Below, piece by piece: positions 53,851 through 62,102 of a stretch of 64,000 nucleotides of DNA (position 1 is its first letter; every line of letters begins with the position of its first letter). The notes below the pieces were generated by a model. The model was not told the DNA's origin. It searched no databases and worked only from the letters and a program-made list of their open reading frames with translations. The stretch spans positions 1,054,001 to 1,118,000 of the forward strand of contig CAWCPF010000003.1 in assembly GCA_963797485.1 (NCBI GenBank), written 5' to 3'. The position numbers were made by a program, and so were the translations under genes. The stretch is from CAWAND01 sp963797485. GTDB lineage: Bacteria; Chloroflexota; Anaerolineae; Anaerolineales; E44-bin32.

Positions 53851-54019
53851 GTCTGATATCTCGCTAGATCGGATCGCACTTGCAGTGTGCTCCGCGAGGG
53901 ATGCGGGGCGAGTTTGGCGAGATTGTTGTCTGCTCAGGAAGGTCCAGGGGCAGGGCGGTGGTTGGCCCCGGCCGATCCTCGCAAAGAACGCAGGAGTTCG
54001 CATCTCGAGGGCGTTGGGC
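53851..54019 (+). repeat. attC37, class A with two hairpin modules
   Basis: R'' degenerate GTCTGAT at 53851; R' GTTGGGC at 54013. Confidence 0.8.
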
Positions 54020-54099
54020 TGATCTGTGTTGGTGGCTTTTTGGGCTCTTTGCGCTTAATATCTTCTCTCATTCACTCGGATCCTCACGGAGCGACAATC

Positions 54100-54558
54100 A
54101 TGCTCTACCAGATAATAAAATGGATCCATATTCTTTCAGCGATCACGGCCCTCGGAGCAAACATAACCTACGAAGTATGGATCAGTCGGGCAACGAAGAA
54201 GCCCGAAGTCCTGCCTTTCACCTTGCGGACTGTCAAGTTGATCGACGACTGGCTAGCGAATCCTGCATACGTCCTCCTTCTCATTACTGGTTTCTTGATG
54301 GTGTGGATCACAAAGTTCCCGTTGACGACCCCTTGGTTATTGACCTCACTAGTTTTGTATGCCCTATTGGCTTTAATGGGTCTCCTTATCTACACGCCCA
54401 CCTTGAAGCGACAGATCGAGCTCGCTCAGGAGGTTGGGCCCAGTTCTCCCGTATATCTGCAGATTGCCCGACGAGCAACAATCGTCGGTGCCGCACTTGC
54501 AGTCTTCGCGGTGGCAATTGTCTTCTTGATGGTCGTCAAGCCACCGCTTTGGGCTTGA
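54100..54558 (+). CDS. cassette 38: DUF2269-like integral membrane protein
   Basis: 152 residues; ATG 54100. MLYQIIKWIHILSAITALGANITYEVWI (His in the first helix), DDWLANPAYVLLLITGFLMV, LLTSLVLYALLALMGLLIYTPTLKRQ and IVGAALAVFAVAIVFLMVVKPPLW match the DUF2269 four-helix membrane family. Function unknown. Confidence 0.83.
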   Translation: MLYQIIKWIHILSAITALGANITYEVWISRATKKPEVLPFTLRTVKLIDDWLANPAYVLLLITGFLMVWITKFPLTTPWLLTSLVLYALLALMGLLIYTPTLKRQIELAQEVGPSSPVYLQIARRATIVGAALAVFAVAIVFLMVVKPPLWA

Positions 54559-54599
54559 GTTTGCTGGCCATCCTGCCATCGGGAGCGGACCAAAGATCA

Positions 54600-54767
54600 G
54601 CCTTACATCTCGCTCGATGGGACCGTACTTGCAGTGTGCTCCGCGAGGGATGCGGGGTGAGTTTGGAGCGAACGTTGTATGCTCAGGATGGTCCAGGGGC
54701 GGGCGGAGAATGGCCCCTGCCGATCCCCACAAGGAACATGGGACTTTGCAGCTCGAAGGGGTTGGGC
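54600..54767 (+). repeat. attC38, class A with two hairpin modules
   Basis: R'' GCCTTAC at 54600; R' GTTGGGC at 54761. The right module has a CCCAC-type stem as in attC16. Confidence 0.8.
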
Positions 54768-54773
54768 AGCCCG

Positions 54774-55268
54774 TTGAGCATCGACCTGGAGAAGCTCATC
54801 GTGTCGAAACCGGCCACGAAACCGTCTGAGACGCCTCTTGACGCCATCTCTCGCGACTTGCTTCCTGATACACGGGCCGTCCTCACAGGACTCAGATCGC
54901 TCATCATGGCCACAATCCCTGAAGCAACCGAGAAGGTCAGCCTCCCCCGGCGGAAAGTCAACTTCAGCCATCCCAACGTCGGCTACTTCTGCGGTCTGTC
55001 TCCAGAAGATGGCCGGGTGACTGTCGAATTCGAGTTCGGTGTCCTCCTCCCCGACCCTGACCGGATCCTCGTCGGCAACAGCTGCGCCAAGCAGGTTCGA
55101 TACACGCGAATCAGTTCTCTCAAAGCGCTTCCGCGTGCGGCCTTCAGACGCCTTCTCCGGGCGGCAGTCTCTCTTCCCCGGGAACACTCCACCCGATTGG
55201 CACTTGTCAGGTCTGGGGCCAAGCTGGTTCATCCGAAGCCGCGCGCGAGGAAGCGCACCCATTCCTAG
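54774..55268 (+). CDS. cassette 39: DUF1801-like protein
   Basis: 164 residues from TTG 54774, only 7 bp after the attC core. Contains SLIMATIPEATEKVSLPRRKVNFSHPNVGYFCGLSPEDGRVTVEFEFGVLLPDPDRIL, the DUF1801 (YdhG-like) pattern, followed by a basic tail. Function unknown. Confidence 0.75.
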   Translation: MSIDLEKLIVSKPATKPSETPLDAISRDLLPDTRAVLTGLRSLIMATIPEATEKVSLPRRKVNFSHPNVGYFCGLSPEDGRVTVEFEFGVLLPDPDRILVGNSCAKQVRYTRISSLKALPRAAFRRLLRAAVSLPREHSTRLALVRSGAKLVHPKPRARKRTHS

Positions 55269-55279
55269 TTCCATCGGGC

Positions 55280-55454
55280 GCCCAAAACTCGATGAGCCCC
55301 GGAAGAAACCCAGGATCTCCGACCGACCTCCCGGAAGACCGCCGGGGGCCTGCGGCCGGCCAGCTGCGGCGAATCGGGCCTAAGATAGTTTTCTAGCGCT
55401 GGCCGACGGCTTCCTGTAAAGAACGCAGGACTTCGCATCTCGAGGGCATTAGGC
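55280..55454 (+). repeat. attC39, class B
   Basis: R'' GCCCAAA at 55280; R' ATTAGGC at 55448 (G to A at the crossover base). Confidence 0.78.
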
Positions 55455-55549
55455 GGCCGCCTCAAAGCCAGCGACACAGCATTCGGTCCCTCAGCACATG
55501 CAGCCACGGGAGCGGTAGTTGAGGTATCACTGGAAAGGAGTCAGCGAAG

Positions 55550-56068
55550 ATGAGCAACAGTCAAAGGATCGTGCCATCCCTATGGTTCGACAAGGAAACT
55601 GAGGAGGCGGTCAACTTCTACATCTCGGTTTTCAACAGTTCGCCTCACAAGCGGGGCGATTCCATGATCGTCAGCATCACACGCTACGAGAAGGGCATGG
55701 AAGTCCCCGGGGCAGACGAGATGATCGGAAAGATCATTACCGCCATCTTCGAGCTTGACGGCCAGAAGTTTATGGCCTTGGATGGGGGTCCGATCTTCCA
55801 CTTCAATGAAGCCGTGTCGTTTTACGTAGAGTGCGACGACCAGGATGAGGTCGATCACTTCTGGAATCGCCTCTCCGCCGTTCCTGAGTCCGAGCAGTGT
55901 GGCTGGCTCAAGGACAAGTATGGTCTTTCTTGGCAAATCATCCCAAAGCAAATGGGCGCCCTCCTGACCGCCCCCAACAAGACGAAGTCGCTGGCCGCCA
56001 CCAACGCCATGCTCAAGATGAAGAAGATCGTTATCGCCGACCTCCAGAAAGCATTTGACGAAGCCTGA
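55550..56068 (+). CDS. cassette 40: PhnB-like VOC-family protein
   Basis: 172 residues; ATG 55550 after GGAAAGGAGTCAGCGAAG. SQRIVPSLWFDKETEEAVNFYISVFNSS, FELDGQKFMALDGGPIFHFNEAVSFYVECDDQDEVDHFWNRLS and WLKDKYGLSWQIIPKQM are PhnB/3-demethylubiquinone-methyltransferase-like VOC motifs. Substrate unknown. Confidence 0.92.
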   Translation: MSNSQRIVPSLWFDKETEEAVNFYISVFNSSPHKRGDSMIVSITRYEKGMEVPGADEMIGKIITAIFELDGQKFMALDGGPIFHFNEAVSFYVECDDQDEVDHFWNRLSAVPESEQCGWLKDKYGLSWQIIPKQMGALLTAPNKTKSLAATNAMLKMKKIVIADLQKAFDEA

Positions 56069-56142
56069 CGGTCTGGATCATCGCTCTACTGGGGAGCCTT
56101 CCGCCAACATCAAACCTGGTGCTGAGGGAGCCTTCTTCGTCC

Positions 56143-56311
56143 TCCTAACCACTCGCTAGATCGGACCGCGCTTGCAGTGTGCTCCGCGAGGGATGCGGGG
56201 CGAGTTTGACGAGATAGTTGCATGCTCAGGATGGTCGAAGGGCAGGGGGGTGGCTGGCCGCGGCCGATCCCTGCAGAGAACGCAGGACTTCGCAGCTCGA
56301 GGGCGTTAGGC
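56143..56311 (+). repeat. attC40, class A with two hairpin modules
   Basis: R'' TCCTAAC at 56143; R' GTTAGGC at 56305. Confidence 0.88.
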
Positions 56312-56345
56312 CGCCGAACGTTGAGTGCATCGTGGAGGTAGATCA

Positions 56346-56801
56346 GTGGCGAAGAAGCCCATGTTATGGAAGAAGGGTAGAGGCAAACTCGGGGTGATGA
56401 CACCCTTGATTGGGACCTGGCGGGCGGTGTCGGCCTCCCCTATGGGTCGTGTAACCTGCACAAGGACCTTCACTCCGATCTTGGGCGGCGCCTTCATTCA
56501 ACTCGACGCCGAGTGGAAGTTAGCAAAGGGTAGCTATAGGGAGCTGGCGATCTATGGCCTTGATGAGGATCGACGAGTGAGCTTCTCGTCGTTCACCTCG
56601 GATGGCAAGAGCTCCCTTGGCAAGCTTGCCGACGTGAGTGACATTCACCCCCAGGCGCTTGGATTCGAAGCCGAGATGCCCGCCGGCGTGGCGCGCATGG
56701 CCTACTGGCCCGACGAGACAGAAGGCCTACGGTGGGCAGTAGAAGCCAAGACGAAGAAAGGCTGGAAACGCTTCAGTGAGCATCACTACCTCGCCAAGTA
56801 G
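56346..56801 (+). CDS. cassette 41: DUF1579-like beta-barrel protein
   Basis: 151 residues from GTG 56346 after GTGGAGGTAG. LIGTWRAVSASPMGRVTCTRTFTPILGGAFIQLDAEWKLAKGSYRELAIYGLDEDRRVSFSSFTSDG is a lipocalin-like pattern of the DUF1579 type (G.W...G, GG.F...E, GYD). Function unknown. Confidence 0.72.
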   Translation: MAKKPMLWKKGRGKLGVMTPLIGTWRAVSASPMGRVTCTRTFTPILGGAFIQLDAEWKLAKGSYRELAIYGLDEDRRVSFSSFTSDGKSSLGKLADVSDIHPQALGFEAEMPAGVARMAYWPDETEGLRWAVEAKTKKGWKRFSEHHYLAK

Positions 56802-56812
56802 TTCAAGCGATT

Positions 56813-56956
56813 GGCTAACAACTCGCTGAACCTGACCCGGCGGGCTGGGCCTTCGGGGAGGCTTAAATCACCCGCCGGCCTAGCATAGAGTTGTAGAGGG
56901 TCTGCCCGCTTCCGCCGGGCGAATACGCAGGACTTCGCTTCTCGAGGGCGTTAGGC
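56813..56956 (+). repeat. attC41, class D with partial right-arm module
   Basis: R'' GGCTAAC at 56813; R' GTTAGGC at 56950. Confidence 0.87.
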
Positions 56957-56980
56957 AGAAACGAATGGAGGCTTGCACAA

Positions 56981-57307
56981 GTGACGAATGATGACCTCTC
57001 ACTGCAGGCTCGCGCGCTTGCTGATCTCGTGGATTATCAGCGCGGGTCAGTTGTGAGCCGCACTCTGTTGAACAAACCTGCCGGCACTATCACCGTATTC
57101 GCCTTCGACCAGGATCAGGGCCTTAGCGAACACACTACACCGCACGATGCCTTCGTTCTCACGGTCGAAGGCGACCTTCAGATCACCCTCGCGGGGAATG
57201 CTAAGCGTGTCGGTCGGGGGAATATCCTTCTGATGCCAGCTGGGATGCCGCACGCAGTCCTTGCGAAAGAGCGAAGCAAGATGCTTTTGGTGATGCTGCG
57301 GAAGTAG
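56981..57307 (+). CDS. cassette 42, gene 1: cupin-domain protein
   Basis: 108 residues, GTG 56981 after ATGGAGGCTTGC. GTITVFAFDQDQGLSEHTTPHDAFVLTVEGDLQITLAGNAKRVGRGNILLMPAGMPHAVLA is a single cupin_2 barrel with metal-ligand His/Glu/His positions (EHTTPHD, PHAV). Probably a metal-binding sensor or small-molecule enzyme. Confidence 0.88.
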   Translation: MTNDDLSLQARALADLVDYQRGSVVSRTLLNKPAGTITVFAFDQDQGLSEHTTPHDAFVLTVEGDLQITLAGNAKRVGRGNILLMPAGMPHAVLAKERSKMLLVMLRK

Positions 57308-57341
57308 CACGGAACAGGATAAGGGGAACGTCGGTTACGGA

Positions 57342-57740
57342 ATGTCCAAATCTCGAGTTCAACTTGAGCGGCAAGGTTCCCCGAAAGAAGATGCACCCTA
57401 CCTGGATTCCGTCTCCCTGACTATTCCGGGTCGTCCCGGATACAGGGTGCGCCCCGGCCGTTCCGGCCTTGACTATCTCGACAATGAGTTCGAGCTTGCC
57501 TATATGGAAGGCTTGTTCATCAGGCGGCTCATTACGGGACGGCTGCGAACCACGGAGGTCGTCTATCTTGTAGTCATGGCTGGCGCAGGTCTATTCTGCC
57601 TCCTCTTGGGGCTCCTTCCTGTTGCCGAGGCTGTCACTGGGGGTCAGGTCTTCCCGCTGGCATGGTGCTACTCGGCGATGCCTGGGGTACTGGGCAGCTT
57701 GCTTCTTTGGAATCTGGCGCTTAATCTTGTGAAGAGGTAG
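57342..57740 (+). CDS. cassette 42, gene 2: two-helix membrane protein
   Basis: 132 residues; ATG 57342. A soluble N-terminal half (YLDSVSLTIPGRPGYRVRPGRSGLDYLDNEFELAYMEGLFIRRLI) precedes two TM helices (VVYLVVMAGAGLFCLLLGLL, CYSAMPGVLGSLLLWNLAL). No attC separates it from the cupin gene; the cassette ends GTTAGGCAGAA and TTCTGCCCAAC pair across both genes, so they share one cassette. Confidence 0.68.
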   Translation: MSKSRVQLERQGSPKEDAPYLDSVSLTIPGRPGYRVRPGRSGLDYLDNEFELAYMEGLFIRRLITGRLRTTEVVYLVVMAGAGLFCLLLGLLPVAEAVTGGQVFPLAWCYSAMPGVLGSLLLWNLALNLVKR

Positions 57741-57760
57741 GCATCCCATGGCTTGATTCT

Positions 57761-57904
57761 GCCCAACATCTCGCTGGATCGGGCCGCACTTGCAGTGTGC
57801 ACCGCGAGGGGTGCTGGGCGAGTTTGGCGTGATGGTTGTATGCTCAGGGCGGGCCGGGAGCAGGGAGGGGCTGTCCCCAGCCGCTGAGCTCGAGGCCGTT
57901 GGGC
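57761..57904 (+). repeat. attC42, class A with left-arm module only
   Basis: R'' GCCCAAC at 57761; R' GTTGGGC at 57898. Confidence 0.87.
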
Positions 57905-57939
57905 GGCTAGATCCGAAAACCTCAAGCCAGGAGAAACCT

Positions 57940-58512
57940 ATGACGACTACCAAATCACTGATTGGTCGAGCTCCACGAATATTGGAAACAGCTATTCTCG
58001 CCAACCTCCTTGGGAGTGTCATTATCGGTCTGCTGGCTCGCCTAGTAATGACAGCGCTGACCTTGGGCGGAGGCAGGTCAGACCAGTTTTCACCGCTCAA
58101 CTTCACGCTGCTCGGCACCATCAGGATTGTGACCTTCCCCATGCTTTTCGGCATCCCCATGGCCCTGCTGCTTGTTGCCCTCTGGCGATACTTGCCTGGT
58201 TCAGGGTGGGCCAAGGCGATCTCAGCCGGCGTCTTCACCCTCGTCTTCCCCGGCCTGCCGCTCTTGACGGACAGTTCATTCAACATCAACAATGTCAACC
58301 GCTACCTGGGCAGAACGCTCTTTGTGCCACTATATTTGTGCTACGGATTCTTGGTGGGAGGCGTCATCAACTATTTGAACAACCACAATGAAACAGATAC
58401 AAGCATCGCAAGCGACACGTGGAGGCGGTGGAAGAAGATCCTCTTGCCGGCGTTGCTGGTGATGCTTGCCATCCTGTATGTGTGGTCGGATTCTGTTGCG
58501 TTCAATAGATAG
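57940..58512 (+). CDS. cassette 43, gene 1: polytopic membrane protein
   Basis: 190 residues; ATG 57940 after CCAGGAGAAACC. TM helices at ILANLLGSVIIGLLARLVMTALTL, FPMLFGIPMALLLVALW, AISAGVFTLVFPGLPLL, LFVPLYLCYGFLVGGVINYL and ILLPALLVMLAILYVW. No known family. Confidence 0.7.
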   Translation: MTTTKSLIGRAPRILETAILANLLGSVIIGLLARLVMTALTLGGGRSDQFSPLNFTLLGTIRIVTFPMLFGIPMALLLVALWRYLPGSGWAKAISAGVFTLVFPGLPLLTDSSFNINNVNRYLGRTLFVPLYLCYGFLVGGVINYLNNHNETDTSIASDTWRRWKKILLPALLVMLAILYVWSDSVAFNR

Positions 58513-58551
58513 GCCAAAGTAGCCAAGCCGCCACCCCTTTTCAGGAAGTCA

Positions 58552-59061
58552 ATGCCAATGAGATCGACCCACCGCTCTGACGGCCTCATGATCTCAGACG
58601 CGCCCGGGTGCTTCTGGGTCTTTGGTGGCTTCTTTCTTCTGATCGGGGGCGTTGCAGGCGCCGCTGTCTTCGCCTCTCGAATCACAGCTCACCCGCTATC
58701 GCAGCTTCTCCTGGGGTCGGTCATGGGTCTACTTGCCATTGGAGCCGGCCTCTACTTCATCTACCGATCTCCAGCAAGCCGGGTCGTTATCAAGACCTCA
58801 GAGGGGAGCATCACGATTAGTAGGCGCGGCCTCCTCCGCCGACAGCAGGAGCGCTATGATCTAAGCACCATTCACAGCGTGTATCTTGTGCAGAAAGAAG
58901 ACATCGACGGCGATCCGGTGTTCTCCATTCGAATCCAGCTTCAGGACGGCCGCGAGGTTCCCCTCACTCTCCTCTGGATACACGCAAGAGGTCCACTCAC
59001 GGACACTCTCCAACAACTCTCTAAGTACATTCCCCAGGCTGGGATGCGGGTCTTAGAGTAA
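58552..59061 (+). CDS. cassette 43, gene 2: membrane protein with C-terminal beta (PH-like) domain
   Basis: 169 residues; ATG 58552 after CAGGAAGTCA. Two TM helices (FWVFGGFFLLIGGVAGAAVFA, LLLGSVMGLLAIGAGLYFIY) then VVIKTSEGSITISRRGLLRRQQERYDLSTIHSVYLVQ, a PH-like/bPH_2-type strand pattern. It shares one cassette with the previous gene: start GTTGGGCGGCT is the exact complement of AGCCGCCCAAC at the attC43 left core. Confidence 0.7.
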   Translation: MPMRSTHRSDGLMISDAPGCFWVFGGFFLLIGGVAGAAVFASRITAHPLSQLLLGSVMGLLAIGAGLYFIYRSPASRVVIKTSEGSITISRRGLLRRQQERYDLSTIHSVYLVQKEDIDGDPVFSIRIQLQDGREVPLTLLWIHARGPLTDTLQQLSKYIPQAGMRVLE

Positions 59062-59094
59062 GCCCTATCCGAACTTATCTGGACCGATGGAGCC

Positions 59095-59274
59095 GCCCAA
59101 CAACTCGATGGAGCCCTGGAAGAACACCAGGATCTCCGACCAACCCCCCGGAAGACCACCGGGGACCTGCGGCCGGCAAGCTGCGGCGAATTGGGTTTCG
59201 AGGTGAGTATCGGAGGGCTGCCCGGGCGGCTCCCTGCAAAGAACGCAGGACTTCGCATCTCGAGGCCGTTGGGC
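59095..59274 (+). repeat. attC43, class B
   Basis: R'' GCCCAAC at 59095; R' GTTGGGC at 59268. Three hairpin modules. Confidence 0.88.
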
Positions 59275-59302
59275 GGATACTGGGTGAGGGCGGTGGGCAC
59301 GC

Positions 59303-59947
59303 ATGCAATCCAAGTTGTCGCCACTGACAGCGGAAACCTACCAGAAAGCCATCCTCGAGCTCGCGTCTCAAGATCGCGACCTCGAGAGCATTCTTGCTGA
59401 CTGGGGGCCTCCACCGTTTTGGACCCATGAGGCCGGCTTTCCAGGCATCGTCATCAGTATCCTCGCACAGCAGGTCTCTTTGGAGTCGGCAGGTGCCACG
59501 TTCCGCAAGCTCGAGGCATCGGCAGACGTGACTCCTGAGCAGTTCCTAACCCTCGACGACAGATCCCTCAAAGCAATTGGTTTCAGCCGACAGAAAGCTT
59601 CCTATGTTCGCCAAATCGCCCGCGGCATCCTTGACGGCGAGGTCGATCTACAGCTCCTGGAGACAATGGACGATGATCAAGCTCGGACGGCCCTCATCGG
59701 GCTCAGGGGGATCGGCCAGTGGACCGCCGCGGCGTATCTCCTATTCGCGCTGCGCAGACCCGACGCCTGGCCATCCGGGGATCTTGCTTTGATTAAGACT
59801 ATCCAGGAGATAAGAAGGCTCCCTGCCCCGCTTTCCGCGGAGGGGGCCGACGCTATCGCGAGCTATTGGAGGCCATGGCGAGCAGTGGCCACGCGAATGC
59901 TCTGGCATCACTACCTCTGCTCAGGTGGCCGAGCCGCATCCGAATAG
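59303..59947 (+). CDS. cassette 44: DNA-3-methyladenine glycosylase II (AlkA-like HhH-GPD)
   Basis: 214 residues; ATG 59303. PGIVISILAQQVSLESAGATFRKLEAS, FSRQKASYVRQIARGILDGEVDL and the helix-hairpin-helix with catalytic Asp, LIGLRGIGQWTAAAYLLFALRRPDAWPSGD, identify an AlkA-type base-excision repair glycosylase. It lacks the N-terminal AlkA_N domain. Removes alkylated bases. The 3' end abuts the decayed attC44 left core. Confidence 0.92.
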   Translation: MQSKLSPLTAETYQKAILELASQDRDLESILADWGPPPFWTHEAGFPGIVISILAQQVSLESAGATFRKLEASADVTPEQFLTLDDRSLKAIGFSRQKASYVRQIARGILDGEVDLQLLETMDDDQARTALIGLRGIGQWTAAAYLLFALRRPDAWPSGDLALIKTIQEIRRLPAPLSAEGADAIASYWRPWRAVATRMLWHHYLCSGGRAASE

Positions 59948-60094
59948 CAACTCAATCGGCCCGATCCCCCGGAAGACCACCGGGGGCCTGCGGCCGGCCA
60001 GCTACGGCAAGACGGGTCTAAGATAAATTCCAAACGCTGGCCGGCCGATCCCTGCAAAGAACGCAGGGCTTCTCGCGTATCGAGGCCACTAGGC
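59944..60094 (+). repeat. attC44, class B with decayed cores
   Basis: Left core ATAGCAAC at 59944 and right core CACTAGGC near 60087 both deviate; the body (CCCCCGGAAGACCACCGGGG, CTGGCCGG) is intact. Confidence 0.65.
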
Positions 60095-60145
60095 ACAGCC
60101 CATTTCGTCGTCCCCCCAGGTGCCAGCTAGTCCTTGAGGGCCAAA

Positions 60146-60853
60146 ATGACCACATCAAGCTCAACTCAAGAAACCAAGCCTCGATCAACAGGCGTTCCAT
60201 TTCTGATCTTGATATCCGTTGGCTTGGTCGTCTTCTGTCTGTTGTTCCTTCTGGTCGACCAATTGTATTTCCAACTCATCTCTACCCGCTTCCCCAATGT
60301 AGGAACTTCGTTCTGGCTAGCCACAGCTTGGGGTCTAGCTTCCCGAGCGCATTGGATCGTGGTGATCATCGCTATCGTTCTTCTCCGGCCACGTCTTCTG
60401 GCAATGCAAGTGGGCGAGACCAAAGCCCATTGGCGATGGCTGCTAGTCATGCTCCTCATCAACTGCGGTGTCGTGGCCGCGTATCTGATTTTGAGTGGCA
60501 GCACTACCCCGTATAGCGGCAGTCAGTGGCTTCTCACCGAGGTTGTGACAGTTCCTCTGGTCGAGGAGTTGTTCTGGCGAGGCCTGGTCTTCTCAATCCT
60601 ACTGAAGCTCCTTCAGTTCCGCTCAAATGGAGCGGCCAGCCTGAGTCTGGCCGCCTGGTTGAGTGGCCTTGCTTTCGGGTTTCTGCATGCCGGAAACGCG
60701 CTCGCTGGGGTTCCGGTTCTATTCGTCGCAATCCAAACCCTGAACGCAGCCATATGGGGTGTGCTATATGGATACGCTCGGGCAAGAACAGGAAGCGTGT
60801 ATCCTTCTATCTTCTTGCATGCGGCGATGAATCTCGTCGTAGTCGCGGCGTAG
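60146..60853 (+). CDS. cassette 45: CPBP-family intramembrane glutamic endopeptidase (Abi/CAAX-type)
   Basis: 235 residues from ATG 60146 (TTG 60134 possible). The three catalytic motifs are present: VPLVEELFWRGLVF (EExxxR), GLAFGFLHAGNA (FxxxH) and PSIFLHAAMNLVVV (HxxxN), between six TM helices. Bacterial CPBP proteins act in prenyl-protein-like processing, bacteriocin immunity or phage abortive infection. Confidence 0.9.
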   Translation: MTTSSSTQETKPRSTGVPFLILISVGLVVFCLLFLLVDQLYFQLISTRFPNVGTSFWLATAWGLASRAHWIVVIIAIVLLRPRLLAMQVGETKAHWRWLLVMLLINCGVVAAYLILSGSTTPYSGSQWLLTEVVTVPLVEELFWRGLVFSILLKLLQFRSNGAASLSLAAWLSGLAFGFLHAGNALAGVPVLFVAIQTLNAAIWGVLYGYARARTGSVYPSIFLHAAMNLVVVAA

Positions 60854-60861
60854 CGTGAACT

Positions 60862-61017
60862 GGCATCATCTCTCGTTTGAGCTGACCCGGAGGGCTGGGC
60901 AACAGTTTCAGCTTGCTCGCCCGGCTTGCCCGCCGCACAATCGTGAGGTGAACGTCCGTTTCCACCGGGCGGCTCCCTGCAAAGAACGCATGACTTCGCA
61001 TCTCGAGGCCGTTAGGC
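60862..61017 (+). repeat. attC45, class D with right-arm module and lost R''
   Basis: The body starts TTGAGCTGACCCGG but the left core (GCATCATC) is unrecognisable; R' GTTAGGC at 61011. Confidence 0.68.
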
Positions 61018-61032
61018 GGCCGCGGAGGTTCT

Positions 61033-61374
61033 TTGAGCAACAAGGTAACAACGATCGCCAAGATGCTTGAGGCGCTCATCTGGAAGGTCTTTCCTGATGC
61101 AGTCAGATCCAAAGACAAAACCGACGTCGGCTTTGGATTTACCAAGGGATACAAGGGCCTGGTCTTCGTCGTCTCTCGTCAGAAGAAGCATGTCAATCTT
61201 GGGATCGCCCGAGGTGCCGACCTCCAGTCGTCTTTCCAGCTCTTGCAGGGATCGGGCAAGGTCCACCGCCATGTCAAGGTCGCCAACGTCGAGGATCTAG
61301 AAGCTCCCGAGCTCAAACGGCTTATGATTGCAGCTTTGAAGGCCGCCCGCGCAAGGTACTATGCGGGCGATTAA
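61033..61374 (+). CDS. cassette 46: DUF1801-like small protein
   Basis: 113 residues, TTG 61033 after GCGGAGG. VTTIAKMLEALIWKVFPDAVRSKDKTDVGFGFTKGYKGLVFVVSRQKKHVNLGIARGADL resembles the DUF1801/DUF5655-like fold, with the final helix APELKRLMIAALKAARAR. The stop codon TAA (61372-61374) is part of the attC46 left core GATTAAC. Confidence 0.7.
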   Translation: MSNKVTTIAKMLEALIWKVFPDAVRSKDKTDVGFGFTKGYKGLVFVVSRQKKHVNLGIARGADLQSSFQLLQGSGKVHRHVKVANVEDLEAPELKRLMIAALKAARARYYAGD

Positions 61375-61546
61375 CAACTTGATGGTGCCCTGGAAGAACA
61401 CCAGGATCTCCGACCGACCACCCGGAACACCACCGGGGACCTGCGGCCGGCCAGCGGAGAAGAATCAGGTCAAGAATAGGGTCCAAGCGTTGGCCGGGAG
61501 GCTCCTTGCAAAGAACGCAGGACTTCGCTTCTCGAGGCCGTTAGGC
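61369..61546 (+). repeat. attC46, class B, overlapping the coding stop
   Basis: R'' GATTAAC at 61369; R' GTTAGGC at 61540. Confidence 0.87.
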
Positions 61547-61655
61547 ATCCACTCATGCCCGAAGGCGACGTATCTTCGCAGCATGCAGAGGGTTCTCACT
61601 CCAGGACAGTCTCAAATCCCGCCGAGCTCTCGCCGAACGCAGTCTGGAGATTCGC

Positions 61656-61826
61656 ATGACAAACCAGCCCCTTGTCCCCCTCATTCTTAAAGGCTTCGCC
61701 GTGGCAATGGGAGTCGCGGCTGTCGTACTCAGCATCTTGGGTGCAGCGTCCCCTGACACACTCGTCACCTTGCTTGGCCTCGGGCTCTTCTCTCTGGCCG
61801 CTTGGGCGCTCCAAGTAGGTCATTGA
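61656..61826 (+). CDS. cassette 47: small two-helix membrane protein
   Basis: 56 residues from ATG 61656 after TCTGGAGATT: LVPLILKGFAVAMGVAAVVLSIL and TLVTLLGLGLFSLAAWALQV, two TM helices with a short turn (GAASPDT). Resembles small DUF5668/DUF6249-like membrane proteins; role unknown. Confidence 0.6.
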   Translation: MTNQPLVPLILKGFAVAMGVAAVVLSILGAASPDTLVTLLGLGLFSLAAWALQVGH

Positions 61827-61899
61827 CTTCCTAGGCACATCAGTTCCCTGCGCTCGCTCGCGGCCGGCCTCAGCCTCGTCTCCGTATCGCATCGTAGCC

Positions 61900-62077
61900 G
61901 GCTAACAACGCGAAGGAGCCCTGGAAGAACACCAGGATCTCCGATCGACCCCCTGGAAGATCACCGGCGACCCGGGGCCGGCTAGCTGCGGCGAATCCGG
62001 TTCGTGTTTGGTTCTGAGTGCTTGCCGGGCGGCTTCCCGCAAAGAACGCAGGACTTCGCATCTCGAGGCCGTCTGGC
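61900..62077 (+). repeat. attC47, class B
   Basis: R'' GGCTAAC at 61900; R' GTCTGGC at 62071 (mismatch at position 3). Confidence 0.82.
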
Positions 62078-62102
62078 AGCAAAAGCGGGAAAGGCGAGAA
62101 AG

